From the NCBI GenBank assembly GCA_019188255.1, contig JAETXT010000012.1:1302001-1366000 (forward strand): 64,000 nucleotides of DNA, in the 5' to 3' direction. The position numbers and the translations under genes are program-made. Under the pieces are notes generated by a model. That model was not told the origin of the DNA, did not search any database, and saw only the letters and a program-made list of their open reading frames with translations. Position 1 is the stretch's first letter, and each line of letters begins with the position of its first letter. Of the stretch, positions 21,776-35,512 are shown piece after piece. This DNA comes from Verticillium longisporum (lineage: Eukaryota > Ascomycota > Sordariomycetes > Glomerellales > Plectosphaerellaceae).

Positions 21776-22307
21776 TTTGGGCAACGGTTGTTTGTGAAAC
21801 TTTTGGAATCCGTTCTAGTTCGCTTGCGCACAAAACTGCTGAAAGATCGAGCTTCGAGATCGGAGGTTGGGGGGGCGGGCGGTCGAATAGTCGCTGCTCG
21901 TGGGCTACGTTGGGGGACGAGATTTGCGGTCGAATTTCCTTATCTTTTATCGGTGAACGGGTCGGCTTCAATTTTTTGGGAGTTTCTTGTCCAACTTTTT
22001 TTTTGGTACCCCGCGTTGGCAGGCGGAACGATTTTCCGGGGCAGGGTCCAGGTGGAGCCTAACCTAGGTATCTCGTTTGTGCTGTGGGCACCAAAGAGCC
22101 CGACTCGGACTGGTGCCCCAGCGAGATGGGAATTGATTGTGCCATGCCGGATGTATCATACATGTTACAGGCAGATTCTATTACCGAGACCGAACCCTCA
22201 AGTTTGGGCAGCCGTCTACCATTTCCAGAAACCCAGACCGCCGCATTCCGACGAGAAATTAGCCCTCACCGTTGCCTCTCCCTGATGTCTATTTGTAACG
22301 TGTGCGA
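21776..22307. other. MRT4 promoter and CUL4 3' flank
   Basis: No gene seen. Long T and G runs occur near 21860-22000. An AACCTAGGTATC motif lies at 22061-22072. Confidence 0.6.
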
Positions 22308-25088
22308 TCATGAGATGTAGGTATACATGTTTCCGTCGCGCTCCATGTAATCCTTGTCTATCAACCTGCAAAGAGTCGTCAGTACGCGAAGGAAACAACT
22401 GACAGATTCGTGATACGTACGTCTCTATGAGCTTCTTGATGGAGGCGGCGTCAACGGGACCACGCTTGCGAGTAAAGTTGATCACTTCAGCCACCAGCTC
22501 GCTGTGTCCGATCGTCTTGCGCGCCTTCATCACCCGCACAATGGCCGCCTGCGTCTCGAATTTACGGTCCTCGGCAATGCGCTCATGTGTCGCTTTATTC
22601 TCCTCCTTCGTCTCCTTGAGCTGAATCTGATTGATCTTAATCCGAAGTTTGGGATCAGTGAAGGCTTTGTTGATGGTAAAGGTATCAGTCTCGCTGACAT
22701 CCCTTCCCTTGGGGTGTTTGCTCAAAACTCGGACCTTGCCACACGCTAGCGATTGTAGGGTCCGCTGGAGTTCCGGACCCGCAAGTCCCGTAGCTGTGCT
22801 GATCTGTCCGAAGCTGAGGAAGCCCTCAAGATCGACCTCGTTGAACAGCACAAGCACAACGGCCTGGAACGCACTGACCAGGAGTTCTTTCGTGCCTCTC
22901 GGGAAGATGGCCTTGACCGTACAGTTGGCCAGCGAATGGGGCCACGAGAGTTTTCTGCCGTCATGCTTGTGGTTGTACCACCGCTCGAACCGCTCGATCT
23001 CGACGGCAGCACCTTCAGGCAGGTTGAGCTTCGTGTCGGGATATGTCGGCCAAGACGCTGCGGAGATGACCATGACTTGCAGATCGACTTGCTGTTCGGC
23101 ATTCGTGCCTTCTGACCATTGCTTGTAGTGCTGCATCTCCTCTTTGGCGAGCTCCTGATCTTTGAACATCTGCTCAAGGTTACGCGTAAAGTTGGCACCG
23201 CACTCGTCTCGGAGCTTTCGAAGCATATTTCTCTCGGCATCTTCGCTCGCACTTCGGCCCATGAGCAGCCGCCTGGCCAGATCTTTCTTGTAAAAAGCTT
23301 CAAAGGCGTCCTTCCCTTCAATGAACCTGAAGAGCTCAAGGGCGGCATCAAGCTGGCGATCCAGCTCGGCATCCTCGTCAGCCGTGCTTGATTGCCCGCT
23401 CTTTTCGGCAGCAGCCCGATCCTTGTTGTCAGACAACAGACTCTTGGGAAGAGCCTTGAGACCGCCTCGCAAGAGCATGTCAATGTGTTTCGCGATCATC
23501 TCTCCAATCTTGGACGTTCCCGTGCTCCACCCCGAAGTCGTTTTCCGGTCGTTCACGAAAGCGCCGAAGGCCTGCCTCAGCTCGTAACCAAAGACTTCAT
23601 CACCTCTGAAACCATCTCGCACGACCAAGTCCAGAGCTCGCCTCAGCTCAAGCAACCTCATGACCATGTCGTCTCCTCTCTCTACGTCGCCCACAATCGT
23701 TGCTCCGGCCTCCTGGATGTAGGTTTTCCACGGGTCCTTGAGCTTCGCCTGGATCCCCGACAATCGTAGGAGGTCATAGAGAGCTCGCATCGACTCAATT
23801 TCGTGATCAGCAAGCAGCTTCGATAAGCTTTCGACATCCAGAAGCTTAGCCGAGTAGTCCTTCACCACGATGCCGTGGGCGGCATCGAGAAGTTGCTTCT
23901 TGGTCGTGCTGTCAAGATTGTACGCGTTACATCGATAGTCCTCATCCTTCAGAAGCTTTTCGCATGCAAGAATATACTCCTTGAGACTTGCTGCGTTCCT
24001 CTCATCTGCAAATTCGTGGAAGAAGTTGACCGAGTCGTGGAGAAAAGCCGGCTCAAACGACTTTTGGTAGACGTTGAGCACGTTGAACATACGGACTGAT
24101 TCTTTCAGTAATCGAGCATCGAATCGATCGTCATTCACTCGATCGTACGCGATCAGCTCGCACACGCCGTGGAGACATCGAGTAAAAGGTGTCTGGTTGG
24201 TAGCGTCCTTGCTGGCCGAAGACGAGAGCATCTTCCGGAACTGCGTGATTGTCAAGTCGTTGATTGAGCCCAGCGTCCTCTCTCGAAGGAGGTACGTCCT
24301 GTCGAGGTAGCTGAATATAGACCGAATATCTATCTGGAATTATGTGTTAGCACTGGCTCTTGAGAAGAACGAACGCAAGTGGCACTCACAACTGCCTTGT
24401 TCCAATCCTGCCAGTGAAGAAAGACGCTCCGCAACATGTCAATATTTGAGGGGCCTGCCGACCTGTCGATGATGGACCGCAAGGTTGCTTGCTTCAAGTG
24501 AGCTTCGCATAGCTCTTGTAGCGTGCGATATAGTTCCTGTCCCTGCCCATGCCTGCAGATATCCTCTGCGCCCCTGTACAGCCTCTCCATTGGCAGTTGG
24601 AGAGGCTGGTGGCGAAGTATGCACTGAAGGGCATCCTTGAGCTGCTGCCGTGTCCGATCGTAATACTGCTCGGTCTTGTCGGTCTGCGTGGGTGGCCTGA
24701 GGTTCTTGATCACGATCTTTTTGGCGCCCGAGTATGGCCGGAAGGCGCTCTGCTGTGTAAGGTCAATCACTTCAGGGAGCTTCCCCTTCGTCTTGTTAGA
24801 CATGGTCGTCATGGAAGCGGTGTCGGCGCCAAACTTGAAGCGCTTTGGGCTTGGCTTTTCTGAAAAGGCCGAAGACGGAAGGTATTGGTTTTGTTGCACA
24901 AGATGCGGTGTGGAGGGGGACGCGTGCACGTCAGAGTCGACGCGGGGTCGCCGCCTCGATGGGCTGCTAATGCTGGCGTCACCCAGTGCACCTGATGAGC
25001 TTGGGCTTGTGCGAAGACCTGAGCTTACCGAGCCTGTGGCCCGCGATGGCAGTTTTCCGTCGGCCGGGTGGTTCGGTTTCGACGGCAT
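22308..25088 (-). CDS. CUL4: Cullin-4, scaffold of CRL4 ubiquitin ligase
   Basis: CUL4 holds DDB1 and substrate receptors at its N-terminus and Rbx1/E2 at its C-terminus. It acts in replication control, repair and chromatin. The first ~115 residues are Ser/Pro-rich and contain a basic patch (PSPKRFKF) like the CUL4B-type NLS. The cullin repeats start at KKIVIKNLRPPTQTDK, the CUL4-type opening. The cullin homology domain spans the middle (DAFEAFYKKDLARRLLMGRS). The winged-helix end has IVRVMKARK, with Lys836 as the NEDD8 site, and finishes DYMERDGNMYTYIS. Exons on the minus strand are 25088..24390, 24333..22421 and 22365..22308; total 889 aa. The ATG at 25088 was preferred to an in-frame TTG upstream. 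CUL4 rather than CUL3 is indicated by the N-terminal motif. Confidence 0.93.
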
Positions 25089-25614
25089 CGACAGGACCGG
25101 GAGGCCCTGCAACAACTTGAAGTAAGCTGTTACGCAGCCTGAGGTGTCCGAGCTAAAGAGTCGTCCTGTTCGTGCGGCAATGCGGTGAACGGTGTCTTTG
25201 GAAAGAGGCTAGTGAATTGGCTCGCCAATCTGGTGACGAGGAGGTTCGTCAATTATCTTCGTCGAGAAACACGCTGAAGGAAATGGGAGCAGTTGAGGTG
25301 GGTTTGCTTCACGGAGTTAAGACACGGAGAGGAGACGGGCAGCAACGGGGCGGATTGAGGCGAGAGCTGCCCGCAACGACGACATCATCCACTTTACGCG
25401 CTTCCTATCGCGGTTCCTCGGTAGTAGATAAGGCATGCTGACATAATGTTCACCAAACATTTGATGGCCTTCTTGCCTTCTTAGCTGTCACCCTACAAAT
25501 GGCCTCAGCCCGTAGATACAGGAAGTCATTTTCCTCATAACTCTTAGATATGGAAGGCGGATTGAAATGAACTGTTAGAATTCGCTTTATACGTCAATCG
25601 CATGTGTGTATGGT
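25089..25614. other. CUL4 promoter and TEL1 3' flank
   Basis: The CUL4 leader lies just right of 25088 and the TEL1 3' UTR ends before 25614. A frame at 25172-25441 has no coding features. Confidence 0.6.
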
Positions 25615-28600
25615 CTATGCATATGCCGCCCAACCCGAGTATAATACAGCCAGGTTCCTCTCATCCGTGGCCTGGTTGATCAGATCGTTGACCGTCGCCG
25701 TGACACTCAATGTCTTTGAAAGCTTCTTGCGCACCACTTCCAGCGCTCTGTCTGCCTCCGACGGCTCGTTCACCCTCGTCTTTCCCCTTCCAGCCACGTC
25801 GTCATCCCCGTCCCCGCTGCCACCCTGCAACTTCGCTAAACGTACCGGTGATATAGACCAGGAGTACAGAGGATCGTACCGCAGAACATCAAGGATGGTC
25901 ATGATACTGTACGTCTCCTCCCTTAGCGCATCGAGCGTGAACTCGCAACAACGCTGGAAGACACCCTCTTTGGTGACGCCCATACCATCTTCAATGTCCC
26001 TCGTCAGTCTGAACGGTACCAACTCGGGCACCGGCAGCACGCGGCCCATCTCAAACGCAACACCCAGATCAATGTGAACCACCTCGCCTGTCTTACTGTC
26101 CAGCAAAATGTTGTGCCCGTGCCGATCGCCTAGGCCAAGAACGTGTCCCAGCATCGAGATCGCGGCGGTGGTTCGCGTGTAGGCAGTTCGCTTGACGAAC
26201 CACTCATCGGGGTCTACAAAGTATTCCATAAAGAAGTACTTCATGACAGGATGAAAACGTTCCTTGACTTTACGGTAGGCACTGACCCTCGCGTCCACAG
26301 ATTTGCCCTGCACCGCAGAAATCTCCTTTCTGCATTGACTTCCTTTGAGGTCTTTTGGATAATACCGCTCATGGGCAGGCATCAGGAATTCATGAAGCGG
26401 GATGGTATTCGGGACGAACTCGATGAGGCCTGAAGCCGATGTCAGAGGCAAGACCTTGTATGTGCGAATGCCCAGATTGCGTCGCTGGGTCTCGCGATGC
26501 AGCTTGAGCAAAGATGATACGGCAGCAAACACCTGCTCCATGATGGCATCTTGGCGGAGGTCGTCGTTGCCTCCCTTGACCAATTGCTTGTATCGCACGC
26601 CATCCGTGCCAACTGCGGTGATGATCTTTGGAGCGCTTACCCCCGAAGCAATCGACATCTGCGGCTCGAGCCTCGCGATGATTGGGACCTTGGAGTAGTC
26701 CTTGTCCGCGGACAGTTCGAGTTGCATTGTCGGTGGCGGGATTTGGTACTTATTCAGAGCAGCCACGAGGTAGTTGCCCGAAGTCGTCTCCTTGAGGTTG
26801 ATCTTGTGCCCTGCTTTGTACTTTGGGTTGTCGCGATCAACCGCCAGTCGGTGATAGTGCCCGTTTGTTCTGTCAATGGCATGCCAGATTGCGCCCTGCG
26901 TAGGGTGTTTCTCTAGTTGATCTTTGACTTTGTTGGTTGCCTTATGTCGCAGCACTGCCACCTCGTCTTTGCTGTTTGCTTTTACCTTGACGCCAGACCA
27001 GACCTGATACATGCTGTGGTATGGGTGGTCTATACATATGTTATAGACAAGGTTGATCAAAAGCCTCTGAAACACGTTTGACTGGTCCTGGAGACGAGAG
27101 CATAGCTGATTCATGAGGGTTTCAATTTTTCGGGTGGGAACCTTTTCGAGGTGTCTCCGAACGGCGTCGTTCGTGGAATCGTCGTCCGATCTTTCAAGCC
27201 ACAGGGCCGTGAAGCGCAGTGCATCGTTGTTGTGCTCGTCGGATGCGATGAGAGAAAGGAGATAGTTCTCTAGACTCAGGCGCACGAATTCGCTCCTCGT
27301 CTGCTCTACCCGGCGAAGCTCCTGCTCGTCGAGATGCAACCACTGTTGCGCTCTGGTGAGGTGGGATGAGTATCTGGATTTCGTCTGCGAGTTCTTTTCA
27401 CTGGAAATCAAAGACCGCAACTGTGCAACTTCGTCGCTTTTGCCCTTCTTCAGATTCTGTAATCTTACCAAATCATCAAGCCCATCGGAGTTTTGCAGTT
27501 GATCATCACAAAACATGGCGAATTGGTGAAAGACCTTGCCCGCATCCTTGCCGTCGGTGCGTCCCTTCAACTCCTTCAAGGCAGGCTCAAGATACTTCTT
27601 CTGGATGTTATGTGGCTTCTCCAAGTTGACTACCGAAATTTGGTAGGCTATTACGGACAGCAGATCAGTACGACTGATCGGGATGCTCTGTATTTTGAAT
27701 ACAGAGTCGTTGTAGATGCTTTGCAGCATCCTGATCGACGAGACCATCTCGCCGTGATCCCAGAGTGAGTTGGCTGACTCTATCTTGGCGGCTGCATCAA
27801 AATTCAGTCCCAAGTCTTCGCTCGGCACTATCAAATTTGTTAAAGATGTTGATATGTTGAGAGATTCCTGCGTAGCGCGATGGAAACGGTAGATGCCAGA
27901 CGATGTGAGCTTGCAGCGGACTTCGATTTGTCGTGCTTGGCTGATAGAAAGATTGGCTGCCGCTCGCAATTTTGGCTGTTGGCTCAGCAAGCTCAACGTA
28001 GTACCACGTGACGACAGGAGCTGACTGACATCGTCATACCTGATGTGGTCAGTGGGTGCTCTTCAATCAAACGATTCCATGATACATACCTCCCTCGCTT
28101 CATCCATTCGCCATGGTTTTCGAAACGGTCAAGCAGAGCCTCAAGCTCTCCAAAGTCCGCGACATTGACCACGTCATCGAGTTCGGCCAATACAGCAAGA
28201 GCCCCAAGATGATGCCTCAAGTTGGCGGCATTCAGGCCGCGACTGGTCAAACTGGCCATTGTTCGTCCAAACCCGTCGTAAATCGCCTGCCGTATTGCCG
28301 AAGAGTCATTGGCTTGGTGGATACTTTGAAATGCCTTGTAAACGGAGACCGCATGGTTCTCACTCGAATTTGGTGCTGGCAGATTCCAGATTTCCAGCCT
28401 TCTGGCGGTGCCAAAGGTGCTTTCGAGCGAGTTGGTGTTTTCGACAAGACTTTGGGTTTGCAAAAGGGCATGCGAGAGGCCTGATAAACCCAGTGTACTC
28501 AGAGCCTTGACCATTGACAGGCCATCGTTCTGCGAGGCTGGGTCTTTGGACTGGATGTGGCTATCGAACTGGGCTCCGCGGAAGGCTAGGCTCTTGGACC

Positions 28601-31600
28601 CGTCATTTTCGTATTCCAAACGCGCCATCACGTTCGACAGGCTGGAAGTCTGCGGCAAGCCGTAGTAAGCGTCGGGATCATCGATGTTTTCAAAGATGCT
28701 GAGTAAAACACTAGGTGTATGAGACTCCCGGATAGCGGATGACCTGCGTGATGCTCGGGTGACTTGAGAAGCTGCTACCTCAAAGAATAGGAGGGCAGTT
28801 TTGTACATCCCGCACCTTGATGCGGCACCGGCGGCGGAAGAGAAGTCAACATCTAGCCAACTGGCGCGGTCCGCAATGGAAGACTCATTTGGCAATGGTT
28901 GTGTTCGGAGATAGAGCAGAGCGTTGAGTAGGTGCTTCTGGTTGTGATGAGATGACTCGCTGGAGACTGCGAGCCACTCCTTCAAGGCGTCAGAAAGGTG
29001 TTTTCTGGCACTTTGCTGCTTTTCCATTTGGCCACAGAGGGCTAAGTGGAGGATAAAAGGAAGGGCATCCTCAGCGAAACCTTTGACGTGTGTCAAAATG
29101 GGCAATAGCTCGCTCAAAATGATGAACTCGGGGACAGCCTGGACCAGATACGTGACCAATTTTCGGATCCAACCTGCATCCTCTATGTCTTCCATAGTAG
29201 AAGAAAAGTCATCTCGTTGCACTAGTTGCGAAGCAGTGTCTGATGGCGGCGTTCGATAAGGTTGCCAGGTTGAGGCAAGATACAAGGGCTCGTGCAGTGT
29301 CTTCTGGGCGGCGGTGGTCAAAAGCTCATCCTCCTCTGCTGCAGCTTCCGAAACCACAGCCCTTAAAGCAGACTCTGCCAGCCCTGCGGTGAATGAGTCT
29401 TTGCTCACTGTGAGCTGCTGTAACAGAGTAAAGAGCCCTCGCTCTGAACCATTAGCTCCAGGAGCTAGCTTGAGGCTGCTCGACAGCTGCGATTCGCGGA
29501 GCAGTTCTGGCTCAATCTCTCCAGAGGCAGCGAAAGCTCTGCCGACGACGCGTCCAGCCCATGCTAGATATTCATTGCTGAGAGCCTGAGCCTTGCAGCT
29601 CTTCAAAACTAGACCGCCGTGGTGGAGAGCTTTTTCGTCATCGCTAATGACATCGTATCTCGCAGATGGCGGAATGACGAAGTCCCCACAGAGCAGACCA
29701 AGGGCGAGATCTCGGGAAGCCTCGTTCAGCAGTTTCTGCTCGCGATCATCATCTTTCAGGATTTCCAGAAGAAGTGTGCTTTCGTGAGTGCCGCTCTCCG
29801 CATTGCCAGACGTTCGGATATTCGAGGCGGATTGTGTAATTGACTTGAAGGAGTCTTTCTGGTCTTGACTTTTGAAAGACGGAGAATCGTATTGTGCAAG
29901 AAAGTTGGAAAACCAAGCATGGAAATGTTGAGCCTTGCTCATGGTGGCTTTGAATTGGCTTTCTTGTGTGGTGCTTGACTGGCTTGATTCGAGGAAGACA
30001 CGCAGAGATGCGAGAGTCGAGAGAGCATATCCTGCGAGGAAGGAGGGTGATTGCTCGAGATGCTCAGCTCCCTTACTGATGAGGTATTGTGTGACTCCTA
30101 ACGCGTCATCTGCACATTCGGAGTCGACGATAAAGGGCCGAATAGAGTGTAGGAGCATCTCGAGGGCATACACATCGAGCGCAATGGGACCAGCCAGGCA
30201 AATGAGAATGCGAACTTTGCGCAACACGGAACAAGCATGCAAGGACCCCAGCGCTGGGTGAACGGTGTTGAACAACCTTCGGGCTACGCACACCACCAAA
30301 GCCGGAGTCCATATGCTTTGCAACTCGTACTCCGTCCGATTACAGAGATGAAAAAGTTGTCTGAGCAGATGCTTCCCTTTGAACATTGGCTGCTGATTTG
30401 CAGGAAGAGTAACATCCGAATGGGAGAAACTCTTCATCTCCGACATGGCAATGGCGGCGTAGGCAGAGTTTTCGTCTTTTCCAAAATACTTGTCCATCGG
30501 GTCTTCTTGGTCGAACACGTCGAAGAAGACTGCGATTATGTCGACGAAATTGGCGTAAATCGCGTCAAGATATGGTTCCTTACCCAAGGTCTTGCGGATA
30601 CGGCTTTCCGCCGCTGTAATCGAGTTGCCTGCGCTGGTATCGTGAGCCATTGCATAGGCTGCAATCTTCGAGAACCCTTGCTTGATCATCGTAGCTGGGG
30701 TAATGGAAAGTCTCTGGGCAAGCCTGGCAGTGCTTTCTTCCTGACCTCGCATGAACATTAGTGCTGCAGCCTCAGATTGCGCCGTCTTGAGCATGTCCTC
30801 GAGACTCGTGAATCCAAAAATTTCAAACGGCATCTCTTCAAGTTCATCACCGTCGAGCCAAGTGTAGAACAGCTGAGGACTGAAAATCTTGAAGAGCTCC
30901 TTGGGTGATTCCAGCTGTTGGGCGGTTGCGACCTTAGCTAGACACCGCGTGGCGTACTGGCTACATTGTCTTATCTTGCCTGGAGTCTCGAAGATGTGAT
31001 ATGTGCATCTGCGGAGGAGCGTTGGCCACCGACAAGCAAGTTCCGACAGGACCAGGATTCGAAATCCGATCCCTTCGATCTGTCCGGGATCCGTAGGCAA
31101 GCTCTCTAAGACATCCAGAAATACTTCATCATGCGTCTTGAGCACATATAGGGCGAATATCTCCGGCAAGCGCATGGCTATGAAATACTTGACGGTCATG
31201 CTTCCCTGCTGTAGAATTGAAAGGAGGGTAGTGCGGCAAGAGGCAAGCCCAAGACTGCTGCCATACTGAGGATCCTCGCGTAGCAAGCAGAATAGAAGCT
31301 CAGCCAGTGCGGTCTGGGACCGAGGTGAAAGACTATTCTTCGGGAGGGATGCCTTGACGAAATAGTGATAGTGGTCGCCGACAAAAGAAGCCACGGCGTG
31401 TTTGCTGTCTGACCAGACGCGCAAAAGTCCTTTGATGATACTAAGGCTCATGGAGTGTACCGTCTCACAGCAGGTGTACTCTGTCTCTCCAATCATCTCA
31501 CCAAGCTTCTCAACGATCACAAGCGCTTCGTCCGGCTTGATAGTGAAGTCTGAATTGAACACTTCAGATGTGACAGCCGTGGACAACAGAAAATCTTGTC

Positions 31601-34600
31601 TGGAGAGACTGGACAGTTGCTGAAAGAAGTGCTCTGGAACAAAACCTATCTTTTCTCTGTCTTTATCGATAGCCTCGAGGAAGTAAAGTCGCAAAGCAGT
31701 CGAAAGATAGAAGGCTTCACTGTTCCATTGTAGGGCTGCGCTGCGACGAGGAACATCGGGTATCTTGACGGAGTTACTTGTTCCGCTTTCTTGCGAGTCG
31801 AACTCATCGTCGAGGTCCATGAAATCAACATTTCGACCTGACGGTTCTCTGGCTGATCGCTGACGAAGTGTTACGGCACAGCGAGACAGAAGACGCAAGA
31901 GGTAGGGGCAGTGTAACACAAATTTGCCAAGCTCGGTCGTCGTGAGTGCAGGTATATGGAGGGACGTTTCTCCAAGAAGAAGCTCGAAGAAGGCTTGATT
32001 CTCAGGAGCGCCGAGAACGGCGTCCAATGTTGAGTCTAGAAGTGTGAAGGTTGCTGCCTCAATATCTCTGGACTGTCGGGAGTTGAGTTGCTCGAGCTGT
32101 GGAATCAACAATGTACCAACGACACAAGCAGAAAATAAACTCTGTAACTTCTCGAGTGACAATTGTGAGCCGCCTTCTCTCTTGCCCCATGATCGACAGA
32201 GCTCTTGTAGTTCTTCGATTTTAGGGAACAACAGTTCGAGGATCAACCTCTGGGTTGCGTGTATATTGGTCGAATCATGCGCAAGGACTACGCTATTGCC
32301 TCGAGAAGCTCGATAATCCTCTTTAGCTGTTGAGGCGGTGCTGGATAATAAGAGCAGAAAGCTTGTGACAGGGGCAGTCTGCTGATATGCGCTCCATGCC
32401 TGAGAGATTGTGCTTCCCGACACAGGCCGTGATTGAATAGGGAGCATTTCAGTTCCACAACAAGCCCGGACCAAGTTGGCGAGTTCTGCCGGGTGTACGT
32501 GTGCAGAGTGAAGCGAGGCAAATGCCATATCAGCTAAATCTTGTAAGAAGTTGTACTCCTAATAGTAGCTTGGAAGGCGGGACTAACCTGGTTTCCAGCG
32601 CAGGAAAATCCACCGGATGACGTGATGCGAGGTTGACTGATTCTGGTTTGGCAGCTTGACGCCACGGAGGAGTATAAGTTGCAGCATCAATGCCATGGAG
32701 GAATCAACCAGAATCGCAGGCCCATTCACGTCGGCGGTTGTGACAATGCTTGTGATCTCGTCTGAGACGCTGTGATACGTGAGCATCTCGAGAACCAGGA
32801 TAGATCGCATCAAATGACAAGCAGCGCGACATGTGGCTGGAAGACTGACAGCTCTTGCGCTGAGTTGCCAAACCGGACGCCAAGTTGAAGCACTATCTTC
32901 GTGACCCTTTCCGAGACCTTCAGCAACACAACTGTATGCCAACATGGCCCACGAGGCTGTGCCCGCGGTCTCGCTTAAAAAGCTAAGCAGCTCGGTATGA
33001 AGATTCAGTATCTCCCGGGCAGAAATGAAGTTGAGGTCAAGAAGAAAAGGTATCAGTTGCAAAGTAGCTCGGCGAACCCCAGTACTGGGAGACTTCAGCC
33101 TGCCCTGAAGGCGGTCGTTCGCTGCGTCGATTCGACGTTTCTTTTTGCGGGGCTGCTCAAGTTCTTCTGTTCCAATTTCATGTTGTGATTGCCGAGGAGC
33201 TTGAGCTTTCCACAAAGCTTTCTCAAGGAATGCTAAGACTTGGAGCATCGCCCACTTGCGCTCGCCGTCTTGATTGTGTGGGCGGAGACCGAATGAGCGG
33301 AGACGGAAGAAGTCGTCAGGGGTTGTTATTGTGAAGCTAATGTCATCGATGTGCAGCTGCGATTGTTCGTTGCGCCTCGTGTACTCCAACCACAAAGTGT
33401 CGAAGAGATCTTCCACGTCACCTTTAATTGACAAGTCTTCCCCATCCTGCAGCAGTCGTTCCAGATGCAGATGTATGGCAAATATGGTCTTTAACATCTC
33501 ATCTCGGACAGAGTTGAGCATCTCGTCCTTCGAAACCGTTCGACCTTGCCACCAGTGGCTGATGAGCGGCGCGACGTCTGCGGCCAAAGCTTTGGTTCGG
33601 ATAAGGTCATTAGATTGAGTGCTTGTTAGGATAACGTTGAGAGAAGAGAATGCAAGATGGGTGATCCGGCTCAGGCCGAGGTGTCTCAAGCTCAAGACTT
33701 GTACAAGGGTCTTTGATATTGGCTTGGACCTCCTAGCAATAGGTGCGTTCGGCGGCGTGAGGAGGAGGTATAGGCAGTGCAGTAAGTCCTGTAGTGTACT
33801 TCGATGAAATTGTGCTGGCTGTTTTTGACTCGCTGTGCTAGTAAGAGTAGACCGCAGCGTTGAGAACGTTCCTGGTGCGGGGGACGCGCGGGCGCTTGCG
33901 CCTGTGTCGTGTTCGTTGCCATCGAGGTAGGTTGTCATCGAGTCAAGGCAGAAGTCGATGCAATCCAACCAGCCCTCACCATTTCCCTCAAACGTGGCAA
34001 GGTGTTCGACATTAGCCTGGTGAGATAGGAGAGCAACGATGGCTTTGATGTAGTTTTGCAGAAGCGGTTCCACCATCTCATGGGGGTTGTTATCTGGCCC
34101 TGGCAGCGTCTGTGTGATGTGGTCGATGACTGCAAGTACCGTCTTGCGTTTCAACTTGGAGGCCCCATGATTCAAAGCTAGGCGGAGAGCCTCAGCGCAC
34201 TTGGATAGCCGTGTGGCGGCAGATGCTGCTGTGGTTTTCTTTCCGCTGTAGTAGCTCTGCTTTTCTGTAATGGCACATCTGAAAAGAGCCTCGAAAATGC
34301 GATGGTAGTGCTTATCTGCCAGAATGGATCTGAGGTTGTTCAGCAACCCGAATGCAGCGGCTACTTGGGAATAGGCATGTTTCGTGAGAAGCAAGATTGG
34401 CGAACTTACAGGTTGGCTGTCTTGGCTTTCTTCTCATCAAGGAGAAAGATTAAGTCATCCAAGCCAGTGCCCCTGAGCTTTAGCGTGCCTCCAGTGATGG
34501 CATCTGATGAGATCAGCATCTGTAGACACCGCGTTCCGCCCTAAAATTGTTCAAATTTCCTTACCAAGCGCGTCATTAAGGGTGACATCCCCTCTCGATG

Positions 34601-34613
34601 CAGCGGGCGCCAT
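25615..34613 (-). CDS. TEL1: ATM-type checkpoint kinase Tel1
   Basis: Tel1/ATM is a PI3K-like Ser/Thr kinase recruited by the MRN complex to double-strand breaks and telomeres. The N-terminus carries a TAN-like motif (LKLRGTGLDDLIFLL, residues ~24-38), then the fungal Tel1 sequence DKHYHRIFEALFRC. HEAT repeats fill about residues 60-1800, followed by the FAT domain. The kinase domain (~2570-2820) has YKQLVKGGNDDLRQDAIMEQ, catalytic loop LGLGDRHGHNILLD and HIDLG in place of DFG, normal for PIKKs. The FATC end is NLAVLYSGWAAYA. Exons on the minus strand are 34613..34565, 34503..34410, 34329..32588, 32533..28090 and 28039..25615, all phases consistent, about 2,917 aa. The first two small exons are the least certain. 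Mec1/ATR was considered; the N-terminus and FATC fit Tel1. The Neurospora name is mus-21. Confidence 0.93.
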
Positions 34614-35512
34614 GTCCTCATGATATGTGGTCGCCGATGAGACGCGTCCAAGCTGTTGCGAGGCTGTGAGATGTCCATGACCAGGCACTTTTGTGGTGTA
34701 GAGCTTGAGGCGACTGAAGATCCACCAGGCAGCTATGGTGGATCCCACTCATCATTGCGCTAGCCGAAGATGGTTAAGTGCATTTGTACTTCCCACCCTT
34801 CACGTCAGGCAATCAAAGTCAAGGCGACAGACATTTATAAGTAAGTGGTATGAGGAGTGCAACAGATACACAAGTTGTTAGAATGCTGCAACATACATGA
34901 CCAAGATCCTTACGATGCTCGTTCTGTCTTGGAACAGTGTTGTCCAGACTCCAATGGCCCCATAATTCATCATCACCACCTGCTCCTGGCAGAGGCTCCT
35001 GATATGCCGGTGCTCAAAACTGATGCTATACCTGGGATGCCAATCGTTAAAACACTTGATCGCTTCGCATACTCACACCGCGAAGCGCCAGTTGGCTCTC
35101 GCCCCGTGGCGGGAGTCAGAAGGCTTTGTATTCCAAATTACAGACAAGCCATGTCGCCTATGAAGCAGCGTTGTACGGTGGTAGGCAATCGAGGCCAACA
35201 CGACTGGCAGAAAAGCTTACCGCCTGCTATTCTGAGACTAGCCGACCTCCTACCATGCCCGCCGCAGCAACGGGGGCTGGATTTCAACCCACTGCTGCCC
35301 GCTACAGCTCCAGCGTGCTAGTAGCTTCGACACCTGCGACTCGTCGCGCGCCAAAAATTCCAACAAATCTCCAGGCGGAACCCGCAAACCAACACAATCG
35401 ACAGCCACGACAGCAACAGCAGGTGCTGCAAGCCCTCCTATTCCAGGGCCACGCCAACAGCTGATGCAGCCTGCGCCGTCTTCGACAACGCCATAGCGCC
35501 CTTCCGCCCAGC
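34614..35512. promoter_or_regulatory. Divergent promoter region of TEL1 and NUP192
   Basis: About 900 bp lie between two genes that point away from each other. Open frames at 34857-35464 are short and overlap in different frames without motifs. Part of it may be the NUP192 leader (CAACAGCAG-rich near 35400-35460). Confidence 0.5.

Noticed and set aside
25615..34613. Mec1/ATR as identity of the large kinase
   Set aside because: The N-terminal TAN-like motif, the DKHYHRIFEALFRC segment and the FATC end fit Tel1/ATM better.
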